Shown here one piece after another: positions 12,354 to 24,116 of a DNA stretch of 64,000 nucleotides (the first letter of the stretch is position 1; every line of letters begins with the position of its first letter). Under the pieces are notes generated by a model, which worked only from the letters and a program-made list of their open reading frames with translations, had not been told where the DNA came from and did no database searches. The position numbers and the translations under genes were made by a program. The DNA comes from Paraspadella gotoi (taxonomy: Eukaryota; Chaetognatha). The stretch lies in assembly GCA_051294375.1 (NCBI GenBank), contig CM119271.1:13764372-13828371 (forward strand). The letters are read 5' to 3'.

Positions 12354-12644
12354 GGTGAAAGAATGTAAATTGTTACTAAAGAGAATTTTGAGGTGTAAAG
12401 AACGAAAATCGTCACCTTCGTTATCCACATAATTTATGGTAATCATTCGTGGTGAAGAACGAAAAGTCGTCATTGTCGTCGTATTTAGGAGAAATCATTT
12501 TGTGGTGAAGGAACGAATGAACTAAGATGGTGTCAAAAAAAAAAAAGATTCATGGTCATTTAAGAAATTTTTCGGGGTGAAGAAAGAAAATATGCAGGTT
12601 GCAGCATGAGCAGTCTTCTGCACGTATTTGAGGTGTGTAGAACG
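12354..12644 (+). repeat. Motif cluster, copy-2 counterpart of cluster 1
   Basis: Copies at 12354, 12392, 12451, 12504, 12576 and 12632. Sequence and order follow cluster 1, but the spacers differ by indels: the first step is 38 rather than 46 bp, and two units are missing. Confidence 0.75.
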
Positions 12645-13455
12645 AAGTCTCGTCATCTGGAATGAATTGGAATGCGGACTCTTCAAATATAGGCAGTATT
12701 AGTAATTTTGTAAGTAAAAGTGCAAGTATTTGAGGAAGTTTCTGTTACACTCTTTGGTATTCAGGGTTTTGACTTTAAACTTGGTTTTAATTGATTTCAG
12801 TCATCGTTAAACGCACAATTTATTTTAGTTATAAAATTATTTAAATTAATAACGATTTAGTATTTAGCATAACATTGTTTAAATAATTTTTGTTATGAAA
12901 TTAAAAATAAGATGGTAAATGAAGAAAGTCAACTTTCTACCAATAAGTTAATTTAGTTTTAAAAAATTACAGCAACCTATTTTTTTGTTCAGTTTTATCC
13001 TTTTAAATAAAATTTTAAACTGGTGAATTTTTAGGCGGATCTGTTTACAGCAGATTCCAAATCCATAATGCACTTTATCAGTCCTTCGATAGGATAGGGT
13101 AGGAAAGTGTGTGATTGATTTGAATAAAGAAATTATTAAGTGAAAATGACTAAATAGAAAAACTATTTTCTAGCCAATAACAATGTTATAAATTCTTATA
13201 TATTATATATAATATATAGTATAAATAGTATATATAGTATAAATCCCTGTCTACTTTTTTAAATAATATTATTAAAAGTTTTAATTAAAGAATATAGAAT
13301 ATAACACCAATTGTGGATTAAAATATTTTAAGCAAGTTTTAAGTCGGAACCCTTTTGCCTTATTTGTTGCCAGTCCTTTCAGAATCCCAACTCGTCAGTG
13401 CCAAAATGCCAAACTTTAAAATGACCACAGCTAAAAAAAAATTCGAATAATTTAT

Positions 13456-13620
13456 GGTGCAGAACGTTTATCTTTGAACAAGAATAAAGGATTAGACAAA
13501 TAAAAATAATCGCAGGTGCTGAATGAATTTTTCTATTTAAAGAAATGCAGTTATTGGAGGTGCGGAACGTTTTGGGACAAAGTTGATTAAATGATAGAAG
13601 TAATTGAAGGTGAAGATCGT
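13456..13620 (+). repeat. Motif cluster, copy-2 counterpart of cluster 2
   Basis: GGTG starts at 13456, 13515, 13559 and 13609; the fifth member (GGTGCTGAATG, 17505) is displaced by the 3.8-kb insertion that follows. Steps are 59, 44 and 50, close to copy 1. Confidence 0.75.
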
Positions 13621-15373
13621 TTGAGGAGTGTGACCAGTAGAGCATTTAAAAATAACAAAATAAACAAATCGAATAAGATACATAGTAGACACATTTGAAT
13701 CCGACAAAGTTTTAATTAGATAACCAGTATGGGTGTCATTCTGTTCGTTTTTCCAAGCTCTTTTTAACTAAAAAAGTTTCATTTAAAAAAAAAAACTTTT
13801 TCGCGCGAGCCAGGGGTGTTGAAGAGTCAAAATATGGAAATTCACCATTTTTTAGTATTTTTTACCCTTTTCCAGTTAATTTTTTTAATATAATAATCTT
13901 TAATCAAGTTAATTACTCCTGATAATGATTTTAATTTATCCTATATAACTGTTTTTAAAACCATTCATTAAAAAAATATTAGTTTTTAGCTTAAGCCAAG
14001 GGTGTTGAAAAGCTAAAATGTTTAAATATTTTTTTTTTAATATTTATAAATTATAATTTATTATTTTTTTAAAGATAACTTATTTTAATTATGGTAATGA
14101 AAATATTTGATATCTTTAAATGCTATGAGGCGACTTACCACAGCTTTAAGTTAATCAATTAATTTAATAATGTTTTTTAAAACTGAAAACCCTAAAAACT
14201 TCTATGATCCAAAGCAATTAATTTTAATTTTTAATCACAAAATATAATTGTTATAAGATAAAATTATTTAAATAATATTCGGATATTACTATAAAAAAAT
14301 GTTTACTTTATACTATATAAATATAATTATATTTATATTATAAATATAATTTTATTTAAAAAATAATTTAAAAAATGATATCTGAATATAAATTTTGTAC
14401 GGATAAGAGTAATAGTTTGGTTTAACTCTATATACAAATACTTTGTTATTTAATAAAATAATTTTTCTTTAATATACAATAATTTTTAAAAAAATAATTG
14501 TTTTTTACTTTTTTCATTAAATAACTGTTTAATAAAGTTTTGTTTTTCTCACTAAATCTAAAAACACAAGGAAAAGAAAGTTATCATTTATAAAAGATTA
14601 ATTAAAAATAACTACCTATTATAGTCCGATTCATGTATTTAAATTAATTCATAAATTCATTTAAATACTATTTTAATATATAATAATATTGTTAATTGTT
14701 AATTAATTTACTTTAGCAAATTATTAACATTGTGTTGAACTTGTTTATTGCATTTTTAGATTTATAAAAAAAATTTTATGTTAATAAAAAAATTTAATAA
14801 ATTTGTTAACAATTTTATTTTTATCATTGTTAACAAATTCATTAATTTTCTTTGCAATCTCAAAAAACAACAAAAATGAAAGGATCAAACAATGAATATG
14901 TTAACAAATATTTTTTTAATGAAAAAAAGTTTTTCTAAAGTCTAAATTAAAATTTTTAATTAAAATATAAATAATTTCTATCCTAGCATCCCACGTAAGT
15001 CCTTCCCCTAGCCATAACCTCCGCTTTGTATCCAAGGCCAAGCATGAACCTTGAACCTATCATCGCCCATAAAACTTTTCCCATCTGTAACTTTCCAGTT
15101 GGGTATAACTACAACAACCTTGTTGATCATAATGCTCACCTTTACTTATTCAACCTAAATTACAATTACCTCAAATGTTAAAACTAAACACTGACCCTTA
15201 ACCTAATTTTGCTAAAATTGCCAGTTCATTAACAAAATTATTATTTTCTATGCGATATTGCAAAAAATCTGGATAGTGGATATCATTTGAATAATTATAT
15301 CTTTGTTGTAACAATTTCATTATATGATTATATGATAATCCTTTCTTTTTCGTTGTAAATGATTTAGAGAACG

Positions 15374-15408
15374 CTGAAGAAGGCTTGAATGCTAAAGCCG
15401 AAACATGT
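15374..15408 (+). ncRNA. Hammerhead-like motif
   Basis: CTGAAGA, a 5-bp stem GGCTT...AAGCC, GAAAC and ATGTC follow in hammerhead order. This is inside the 3.83-kb element, next to a TTCGTTGAAGAC block shared with other hairpins here. Stem I is not obvious, so activity is unproven. Confidence 0.4.
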
Positions 15409-15729
15409 CTGTTTATCATTAAAAAAACAAATTTCGTTGAAGACTAATAAAAACTTTTTTTCTCTAAATTATATGATTAAAAAATTTTATGAATTGCTTT
15501 GTTTTAAGATGATCTTTAAAAAAACTTTTTTAAAATACAGTACACAATAGTTTTAATGCTTTAATTATAAAAAAATTAATTAATCTAAGTTAATTAACTT
15601 AAAAAACCATTTAAATTTTCAAATATTTTTATTATCATGATTAAAATATGTAATCCTTAAAAAATAATAATTATTATTTGAAATATTAAAAAAGACAATT
15701 AAAATTTTAGCTCTTTAACACCCCTGGTT

Positions 15730-16060
15730 CTAGTTGGTTGGCGACTTCGCCATGGCGATATCGCAGGGCTTTGGCGATGTCGCCAGTCCCCCACTGGCGA
15801 CCTCGCCAGTGATAAAAGTAGCGAATATAATGAAAAGCCAGCTAACACGGGATGAACATCACTTCAGGCTCCTCTCCCACCCCTAACCTAAACCAAACCT
15901 CCCGTTCAACTCTGTGCCTCTCCCCTAACCCGGCCTGGCCTCCCGTACATCTCCATGCCTCAACCCTAACCTAACCGCCTTTGATGCATCAACCACGGCC
16001 CTCCCCAACCCTATACCCTAAACCAAACTCCCGTTCAACTCTGTGCTCTCCCCAACAACT
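15730..16060 (+). repeat. C-rich tract with CCCTAACCTAA-type runs
   Basis: Degenerate repeats of CCCTAACCTAAACC and CTCCCGTTCAACTCTGTGC, after a GGCGA-rich inverted stretch (GGCGACTTCGCC, CTGGCGACCTCGCCAG). They are telomere-like in words but not in regular order. No gene. Confidence 0.5.
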
Positions 16061-18346
16061 AGAACCACACCTGCGACTCGTGCGTGAATCGCCGCGACAT
16101 CGCATTTGAATGAACTACAACTTAGGCTTAAGCCCTAAACTAATATTTTTTGTGAATGAATTTTTAAAATAGTTAAATATAATAATTTAAAAGCATTATC
16201 ATTAGTAATTAACTTGATTAATGATAATTATATTAATAAAATTACTGAAAAAAGCTAAAAAATACTCATAAAAGGTGAAATTCCATATTTTTTGGCTCTT
16301 TAACACCCCTGGCTCGGGCGAAAAAGTTTTTTTTTTAAATAAAACTTTTTTAGTTAAAAAGAGCTTGGAAAAACGAACAGAATGACACCGAGACTGGTTG
16401 TTTATTTAAAACATTGTCGGATTCAAATGTGTCTAATACATAGCTATTATAGTGTAATCAAGTCTGTAGAATTCGATGTTGATTTTTTTTTCTTTTATAG
16501 TTTCATCTTCTTTTGCAGCATATAAGGTACTATTCAAACGGTGCAACGGTATAAGAAACTCAAATTATTAAAATTTTATAAAAGCCATATTTAGCTTACA
16601 TAATATGAAAATAAAGACCCATATAAATATTTTGGTAAGTTTATTTCCATTTTTTTTATTTTATTAAATGTTTGTTAGCTATATTTATCAATAAATAATA
16701 ATATAAAATAGGTTAAAGTGAAAAAAATTTAAAAAATTAAATTTTAAAACCGAATTTGAAATTTTTACAAAAAGTTGATTTAAAAAAGTATAATCCAATT
16801 TCTTTCATTAAGTAGGTTAAAAACATCAAACTATTATTTTTGTTTAATTTTTTAATTTTTGTTTTAAAATTCTAGTTTTTCCAAATTTTGACTAACTTAA
16901 TGACATAATTTTTATATAAAAATTATATTTTCTTATATAAACTTTTTGTAAGGAATGCAAATCCAGGAATAAAATTTTGAAATTATTATTTTTTAACTTT
17001 GTATTATTTTCTCTCTTTTCGTTGCTAAGTGGTAATAAAAATCGTTGTATTGGCACTCAATAAACATTTCCTAATTTTTTTTAACTTTCACCAAATTTTT
17101 ATTCATAATTATTAATAAATATAGCTAACTAACTTTTTATAAAACATAAAATTTAAAAATAAACATAGAAAAATATTTTTATATTTCAAAAGCTCATATT
17201 GTAGAGAATTCGCGGTTAGCGTCGCCACCTAGCGCCTTATCCACAATATAAATTTTATAAAATTTTAATAATTTGATTTATCATAACTTATAATGGTTGT
17301 GCTATTTTATAACAATTTTATATACATTAAAAATCGTCATTTCCGAAAAGAAAGATAAAATTATACAAAAAAATGGTTATCACCATCGAATCCTACAAAC
17401 TTGTTTTCACTAAAATACCTATATGCCTTATTCAATTTTTTATTTTTTGTTATTTTTAAACGCCCGAGTGATCAGTCTATGAATATAAAGTAGAAAGAAT
17501 ATGAGGTGCTGAATGATTTTTAAAAACATTTTACTAAGTAAAAAGGAGAACAAAAAAAATAAAAATTACAAGTACATCGTGACCATTCTGCTCGCTTGCT
17601 TATTGTTTATTTACCTACTTTTTAAGCTTTTTTTAAAAAAAAATAATTATAGGAAATAGTATTAATATTGATATTACCATAAAGCCCATTCCGATATAAT
17701 GACATACTTGCTAAATGAAAAATAAATTCTTTAGCTTAACTGGAATCATTTTATAAAAAAATATTATAAACTTAGGCGAGTTAATGTCTTTACAAATATT
17801 TAAATAATTTTGGAAAATATTTTTTTTTAATTTTTAAAATCTTTCAGGGAGAAATTCATTTTGGTTTGTACAACCAAAAAAATTTTTGTTTATTTTTTGT
17901 AATAAACTTAGTTGTACAAACCAAAAATAATTTATCCTTAAAATATTTTGAAATAATAATATAGGATTTAACATTAGGCTTAATTTATTTTATTGTTTAC
18001 TAAAATAAAATTCATTGCATTTCATTGCATCAAGCTTAACTTATAAGATTGTAAACAATTTTTTTTTAAAAATGATGAACATTCCTGCTACTGTTTTTTA
18101 AAAGATATCTTGTGATATCTTTATTAGCATAGATTTATCATAGTTAAAAAGAGCCATACATTTTGGTTAATTAATTTTCACTATTAATTTATTTATTTTT
18201 TCTCACTCGTTATAAGGTCAAAACAAAATTGAGTGAAATGATATAGATTTCATTTTTCAATGAAAAAATGTAAAAATCTTAAAAGATTTATTTAAATAGT
18301 CGAATTTCTTTAGCAGCGGTTCTCAAATGGTCGCCATGTACTTGTA

Positions 18347-18699
18347 GGTGCTGAACGAGCAAGCATAGAGAATTGACGGCCAATTATGAAGAACTTAATG
18401 TTGCAGAACGTTATCCAGATGTCCGTTATTATAAAAGTAAATAATCGTTGGTGAAGAATGTCTTTAAACACTTTTAACAGAGAGAGAGAGAGTTATGAGA
18501 GAGAAAAATGAGAAGAAATTGATGATGAAGAACGCCAAGTCGGTTGACAGCAAGAAGAAATAATAGGAGGTGCGGAATGTATAAAGATCAGTTGGAAACT
18601 TAAACTGATAAAGTCAATGAAGGTGCAGAATGTTTGATATATCGCTATAAACTCTTAACTAACAAAAATTTCAGTAGTAATAATTGAAGGTGATGAATG
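18347..18699 (+). repeat. Motif cluster 4
   Basis: Members at 18347 (GGTGCTGAACG), 18400, 18450, 18524, 18569, 18622 and 18689. Steps are 53, 50, 74, 45, 53 and 67. A (GA)n tract lies in the 74-bp gap. Confidence 0.75.
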
Positions 18700-18721
18700 T
18701 TTCAACAAAGAGAGAGATATA

Positions 18722-19670
18722 CATGGTGACAATTTTACAAGCGCCGGTAAAAATACGCTGTCATTTGCAAACCAGTGGTTATTTCATTGATTTTAAAAAT
18801 TAGTTGAGTAGAACATATTAAAGTCATTTATGTGTTAAAAATTTATATTGATCAGTTAAGATATGCCTTGGCAATGAGTGGAGAAAGTTGCCTTGTAAAA
18901 TCGGGTTTCATTTTCCAACTCACTAGTTTTAAATTCAATTTTTTTTTCAACTTTTAGCTCTTTTTTAAACAAAGTATTTATTAAGATATTAACAATATTA
19001 ATATCCTCAGAAAGCCCTTAAAAAAATGAAGAGAATGATATACTTACGAAAGCTCTAACATAAAAATTAAGCTGCCTAGCCTTGGTTCAATTAAGAGAGC
19101 CAGAAATTAATTATTTAAAATTTTTAATCTTTTTTAAAAATATATGACCTGATTAAATTATTATAACATAAAATATTATTATTTATATAAGTATCATGAA
19201 AAAGCCTGAAAAAAGGAGATTTAAGAGAGCCAATCACAATTTGATAAAAATCTTAAATTTACCCTCCAGCTATTGATTTTTGAGTATCCTAATTAAATTA
19301 AAGCTGGGCCGGTTAAATTTTATACTACAGTATTTGCAAGTACGTCATTCTCTTTAGATTTGAAAGGGCTTTCAGAAGATAATAATATTAATATTATTTT
19401 ATTTTAAATTTCTTCAGAAAACTATATGAAAATAAGAAAAAAAAATTGATCTAAAAAAGTGAGTTAGAAAATGAAACCCGATTTTACAAGCCAACTTTCT
19501 CCACTCATTGCCAAGGCATATCTTAACTGATCAATATAAAATTTGAACTCATAAATGACTTTAATATGTTCTACTCAACTAATTTTTAAAATCAATGAAA
19601 TAACCACTGGTTTGCAAATGACAGCGAAGTTCTACTGGCGCTTGTAAAATTGTCACCATGTAAGAGAGAA
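18722..19670. mobile_element. 0.95-kb TIR element, TA-flanked, inside a motif cluster
   Basis: CATGGTGACAATTTTACAAG at the left matches the inverse of the right end. The TIR extends over 100 bp (TTTGCAAACCAGTGGTTATT and partner). TA borders, next to GAGAGA. The end CA(A/T)GGTG resembles the 10870-12290 element, so they may be one family. Confidence 0.75.
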
Positions 19671-19687
19671 AAACGAGAAGAAATTAT

Positions 19688-19902
19688 GATGAAGAACCTT
19701 AAGTCGGTTAACAGCAAGAAGAAATAATATGAGGTGCAGAATGTTTAAAGATCAGTTGGAAACTAAAACTGATGAAGTCAATGAAGGTGCAGAATGTTTG
19801 ATATTTCCACAAGAAAAAACAAATAAATGTTGGTGAAGAATGTTTTTAAACACTAGACAAAAAAAAATTCGGGAGTATAATAATAATTGAGGGTGATGAA
19901 CG
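19688..19902 (+). repeat. Motif cluster 5
   Basis: GATGAAGAACC (19688), GGTGCAGAATG (19733, 19786), GGTGAAGAATG (19832), GGTGATGAACG (19892). The unit DNA is a diverged copy of cluster 4. Confidence 0.7.
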
Positions 19903-19920
19903 TTTTAACAGAGAGAGATA

Positions 19921-20593
19921 CCCAGTGTCCGTTCGCGAGTGATACCAAAAAAATATGTACCATTTCTCATTAGATAAATTTTTTTCAAATTTTTTTCCCT
20001 CATTCTATAGCAAGGTACTGGACCTTTATTATATTTAAATTTCATAAGATTAATTTGATATTTACTTATGTAAAACAACCTTTCTTTAATTGTCATCCAA
20101 TTTTATCTTCAGTAAAAAACTTAATCTTTCAAAAAAAGAAAATCATTGAAAATTAATTACTCATTAACTACTAAAAATTATTAAAATATTATTGACACCA
20201 TTAGATTTAGAATTATCTCGAACTCCTTATGATATAAAATAATTATTCAAAACAGTCAAGAACATGCTCGCGACAACATTTTTTTATAATTTGATGAATT
20301 GTATAAAGATTTACAATTAAAAAAATAAATAAAAAAATATTACTCAGAAATTTCTTTTGATGTAAAATTTAAAAAAAAAATTAAATCAAGAACACGCCTA
20401 AAATGGTCTTTTTTCGCTAATTTTACTGAGTTAAAAAATTAAACAAAATAGTAAATGAATTAAATACGAAATCAAACTTATACATAAAAAACGTTCAGTA
20501 GTTTTCCAACTAATGATATACTTATGAATCATATTTATTAAATATTTAAGTATATTAAATATTTTTTTGGTGTCACTCGCAAACGGTCAAGGG
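19921..20593. mobile_element. 0.67-kb TIR element, TA-flanked
   Basis: Left CCCAGTGTCCGTTCGCGAGT, right inverse CCCTTGACCGTTTGCGAGTG, then GATACC/GACACC. TA on both sides, in GAGAGATA...TATGAGAGA. No ORF. Confidence 0.7.
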
Positions 20594-20639
20594 TATGAGA
20601 GAAAAAAAAAAGAAATTGCTGTTGAGAGCAAAAAGGGTT

Positions 20640-20840
20640 CCATTGGGTTTCCTCCCACACAGGATTCCTCCCTCACGGGGTTCCTCATGGAATTCCTCCT
20701 GCGTGAGAAGAATCCTGCGTGAGAGGAATCCCGTATGGGAGGAATCCCGTGTGAGAGGAATCCCGTGTGAGAGGAATCCCGTGTGGGAGGAATCCCATGG
20801 GGAGGAATCCCGTGTGGGAGAAATCCCGTGTGGGAGGAAT
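20640..20840 (+). repeat. Minisatellite, GAGGAATCCCGTGTGG-type unit
   Basis: About ten imperfect units of 16-18 bp; the left part is partly inverted (CCCACACAGGATTCCTCC). Overlapping ORFs here are by-products. Confidence 0.8.
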
Positions 20841-20872
20841 ACCACAGCCACCAGCAAAAAGAAATAATTGGA

Positions 20873-20937
20873 GGTGCGGAATGTCTAAAGATCAGTTGGA
20901 AACTAAAACTGATGAAGTCACTGAAGATGCAGAATGT
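20873..20937 (+). repeat. Motif cluster 6 (remnant)
   Basis: GGTGCGGAATG at 20873 and a GATGCAGAATG relative near 20926, with the spacer AAAGATCAGTTGGAAACTAA shared with clusters 4 and 5. Confidence 0.65.
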
Positions 20938-21836
20938 TTGATATATCCCATGTCCAAACGTTAATTATTAAATTTTTCAATAATGTTTTTATTTCATTTC
21001 GGTTTTATATATTTGTACTATTCTGAAATTTTTTTCTCAATAATTAAATTATTATTATATTATCAAAATATTAAAGGATAAACAAAAAAATGGTCAGGAT
21101 TTTTTTATTTATTAATAAAATCAGCGATTGGATTCTGGGTTGAACGAGAGAGAATTGAGCGAGAAATATTGAAAAAATTAATTGATAGTGAAGAATGTTA
21201 CTGGGGAACATGGTTATTTTAAAACTTAAGTTAAGAAGAATGTTAAATGTAAGTTAAGCAGATGCAGCAGTTAATAATCGAATTAAGGGTTGGCAAAAAA
21301 CCCTATTAAAAAAAAAAAAAAACAGCCCACTGGGTTTTTTGGGGTTTATCGTTTTTGGTTTTTTGTGGGGGGTAGAATTTTTTTTTTTAATTGTTGATGG
21401 CAGGCTATCATAAATCTTTCTACTTTTTGAATTATTAGATCAAACGTCTTTTTCTCAATTTAACTTGATAAAATGAAGTGAATTCTCTATTAGATTTATT
21501 TTTTAAATTTAGCTTTAATTTTTTAAATTATCATTAGGATAAAGCTAAGATTCATAATATATAAAATATACATATATAAAACCAAAAAATAAATATAAAT
21601 CTGATTTAAATTCAATTTATAAAAAAATATTATAAAATGTCTTGTAAGAGCAATCGAGGCTTTAACTCACCATTGCCTGTCTATAGTGAAGGGAAAGATA
21701 GCTTAATCAGTTAATTATAATTTTTAGGATTTCATATTGAAAGTCAGAATTAAATTAATTTTTTGGTTTTGTCAAACGCAACGAAAAGATGAGCTAGAAG
21801 AACAATATTAAGAGATTTAGAGATTACAGAAGGCTT

Positions 21837-22296
21837 AAAATGACGTACACATTTTTGTGACCAGAACACGTTCCGAGAAAACTACTGGACCAATTTATCA
21901 AAATTTAGTATGAACGATCCCTATGTGAATACAAATGGAACTATCGAGGCGAATTTCAATATTGCATCTTCAAACTATGCTTAATTATTGAAAATTTTTC
22001 AATTTTAGTTTTAAAATGGTTTTTTATATGTTTAAACGTCAATGCACCTGATGCCACTAAAAAATTTCAAAAAATGAAAAAAAAAATTTTAGGTTTTTTG
22101 GGCCCCCAGGGGTCCACCCCCAGGACCCTGTATCTTTTGTCAGGGGTTGAATATTAAAATTCTCCTCAATTGTTCCATTTATATCGTCATTAGGACTCTA
22201 AATGTAAAATTTCATGAAATTCGATCAGCTAGTTTGGTAGGAACAGATTCTGGTCACAAAAAATGGGTACCTCATTTTATAATATGAAGCCTTCTG
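21837..22296. mobile_element. 460-bp TIR element, TA-flanked
   Basis: TA-CAGAAGGCTT at the left and AAGCCTTCTG-TA at the right. TTTTTGTGACCAGAA is inverted inside. Related to the 7617-8327 element through the CAGAAGGCTT end and the TCGAGGCGA block. Confidence 0.7.
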
Positions 22297-22938
22297 TATT
22301 CTTAAACTGTTTTCAGATATAAGAGTTTATAATTATGTTTAAATAAAAAAAAAATATTTAGAAGAACCTTAACCTTGTTTTAAATTTTAACAACAAAAAA
22401 TCAATGTTTTTATTTTGTAGTTCTTAATTCACGATAGATTACTAAGGTAATACGAAAGTATACTGATTTGAAATATATGAAACACTTTGTAATGATTATT
22501 TTTACTTATTACTTATTTTTATTATTGAAATGGCTTTACATTCGTGTATTTTTTGTGTAATAAATTTAATTCACATTTACTGATAAGAAGCAAAAATCTC
22601 AGTCGACGAATGTAACACTTTACCTAATATTAAATAAGTAATTTCAATTTATCTGGTTTTTTGTTTTCTTTTGGTATTTTTTTTTTAATGCTTACCCTGA
22701 TAAATGTAGAATGTAATGACAGCGAATTTCGGAAAAATACTGGATAGATTGTTGATGATTGTTACTAGGGAACATCAAACATTGCTTTAATCATTTTTTA
22801 TTCGCTGAAGGAATTAAAGAAACATAAATTACCAATATTATATTTATTAATTATTAATAATTAATAATAATTTTATTAACTAAATGGAGAGAAAGCATTT
22901 AGCGAATAAATTATGCTCAATCAATGTTAAAAGAAATA

Positions 22939-23487
22939 CAGGGACTTCAATCTGGAGCGATACAAAAAGACTTGATTAAACTCATAATTCTTTCATTCTA
23001 TATTTTTTTTATAATATTTATTATTTAAAGAACTATTTGACGTTTATGATGACCTAAAATTTTTTAAAAATTTCTTAATTGTATAATCAGTGGCTCTTAA
23101 GCGCAGAGTTACTTAATTTTTTTTGTCCAGGTTTTAACAGTTTTTAATAATTTAACAATTTTTAATGCTGATTGTGAAGTTATATGATATAAAATTTTTT
23201 TTTTTATAATAAAAAGTCAGTTTGGTAATTTATTATTATAAAATAATTTTTTATGTAAAACTTAACTTATTTACTATGGTAACATTCAACAAAATTATCT
23301 TTTATAATTTTTTTTTCTTCAAACTAAAATTTTTATTTTTAATAGATTTAAAGGGAAAACGTAATGATTATTATCAAATATTATTCATATTATGAAATTT
23401 TTGTTCTATTCTGGTTCCTGATTCATTTATTACATGTACAGTATTTTATTAATCATAAAAATGTATCACTCCAGATTGAAGTCCCTG
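22939..23487. mobile_element. 549-bp TIR element, TA-flanked
   Basis: CAGGGACTTCAATCTGGAG and its inverse at the right end, with TA at both borders. AT-rich interior without ORF. Confidence 0.7.
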
Positions 23488-24116
23488 TACATTGCTACTT
23501 ATACGTCTTTCATACTCCATTTGCATTATGACAAAAATAAGACGTAGGGTACAGTTAACTGTCCTTTTTGACTGTATTAGTTCTTCGTAAATTTGTCTAG
23601 AAAAACAACCCAACCTTTTTTTCCCTCATTATTAGAAGAAAAAAAATTCCCTTGTCGTTTCTCGAGAAAAAATTGTTTTCTTAAATTTTATTTCCTGAAA
23701 TAAATGCAGTTGAATTTGTAACGATTTGTTTTCTCAGTTTATGAACTTACACAGTTCTTAAAAGGGAAAAAAAAAGTAAAACTCTTCGCCGGACGCTGAG
23801 CAGCGAAATTTGAAAAACGACTCGTTATTGGAAACGCTTCGCTTTATTTCTTTCCACCCCCTTTTCTCTCTCTCTCTCTCTCCCCGCGACGTCTGGACCG
23901 GCCGGTTGAAGTGGCGGTGTAACTCGCTTATCATTCCCTTTCCGCCCACGCCATCGCTCGAGACATCAGCGAGACGGCGTCGTATTTCTAAGTCAACGCC
24001 AGAGACACGGTCGCATCGTCTCATAAAAGTCGCGTTAACGACAAACCCTTTTTCTTTTCTTTCCTATTCCATCTCATCGTGTTAAACTAAAAAAACTTAC
24101 CAAAAAAAATTGAGAT
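23488..24116 (+). other. Upstream region of RAB5
   Basis: AT-rich up to about 23760, then GC richer with a CT run at 23867-23882. It probably holds the promoter and 5' UTR of RAB5; no core element could be placed. Confidence 0.35.

Larger units (their letters stand above)
13639..17468. mobile_element. 3.83-kb long-TIR element with 8-bp target duplication
   Basis: The ends share a TIR, left AGAGCATTTAAAAATAAC and right inverse CTCGGGCGTTTAAAAATAAC, continuing to GAATAAGATACATAG. TGACCAGT (13631-13638) and TGATCAGT (17469-17476) flank it. The unfilled site TGACCAGT is at 4105-4112. A long inner inverted repeat (CATTCTGTTCGTTTTTCCAA and partner, about 13735 and 16388) suggests a nested or composite structure. 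The 8-bp duplication fits hAT-like elements, but no transposase is seen. Confidence 0.75.
9738..17545 (+). repeat. Segmental duplication, copy 2 (interrupted by elements)
   Basis: Blocks at 9738-10080, 12310-13636 and 17469-17545 match 2080-4240 in order. They are split by the elements at 10870-12290 and 13639-17468, and include extra AT-rich DNA at 10080-10870 with a (TA)n run near 10532-10547. Confidence 0.7.

Noticed and set aside
20573-20964. Overlapping ORFs at the GGAATCCC minisatellite
   Set aside because: Frame kept open by the tandem repeat; opposite-strand ORFs are equally long.
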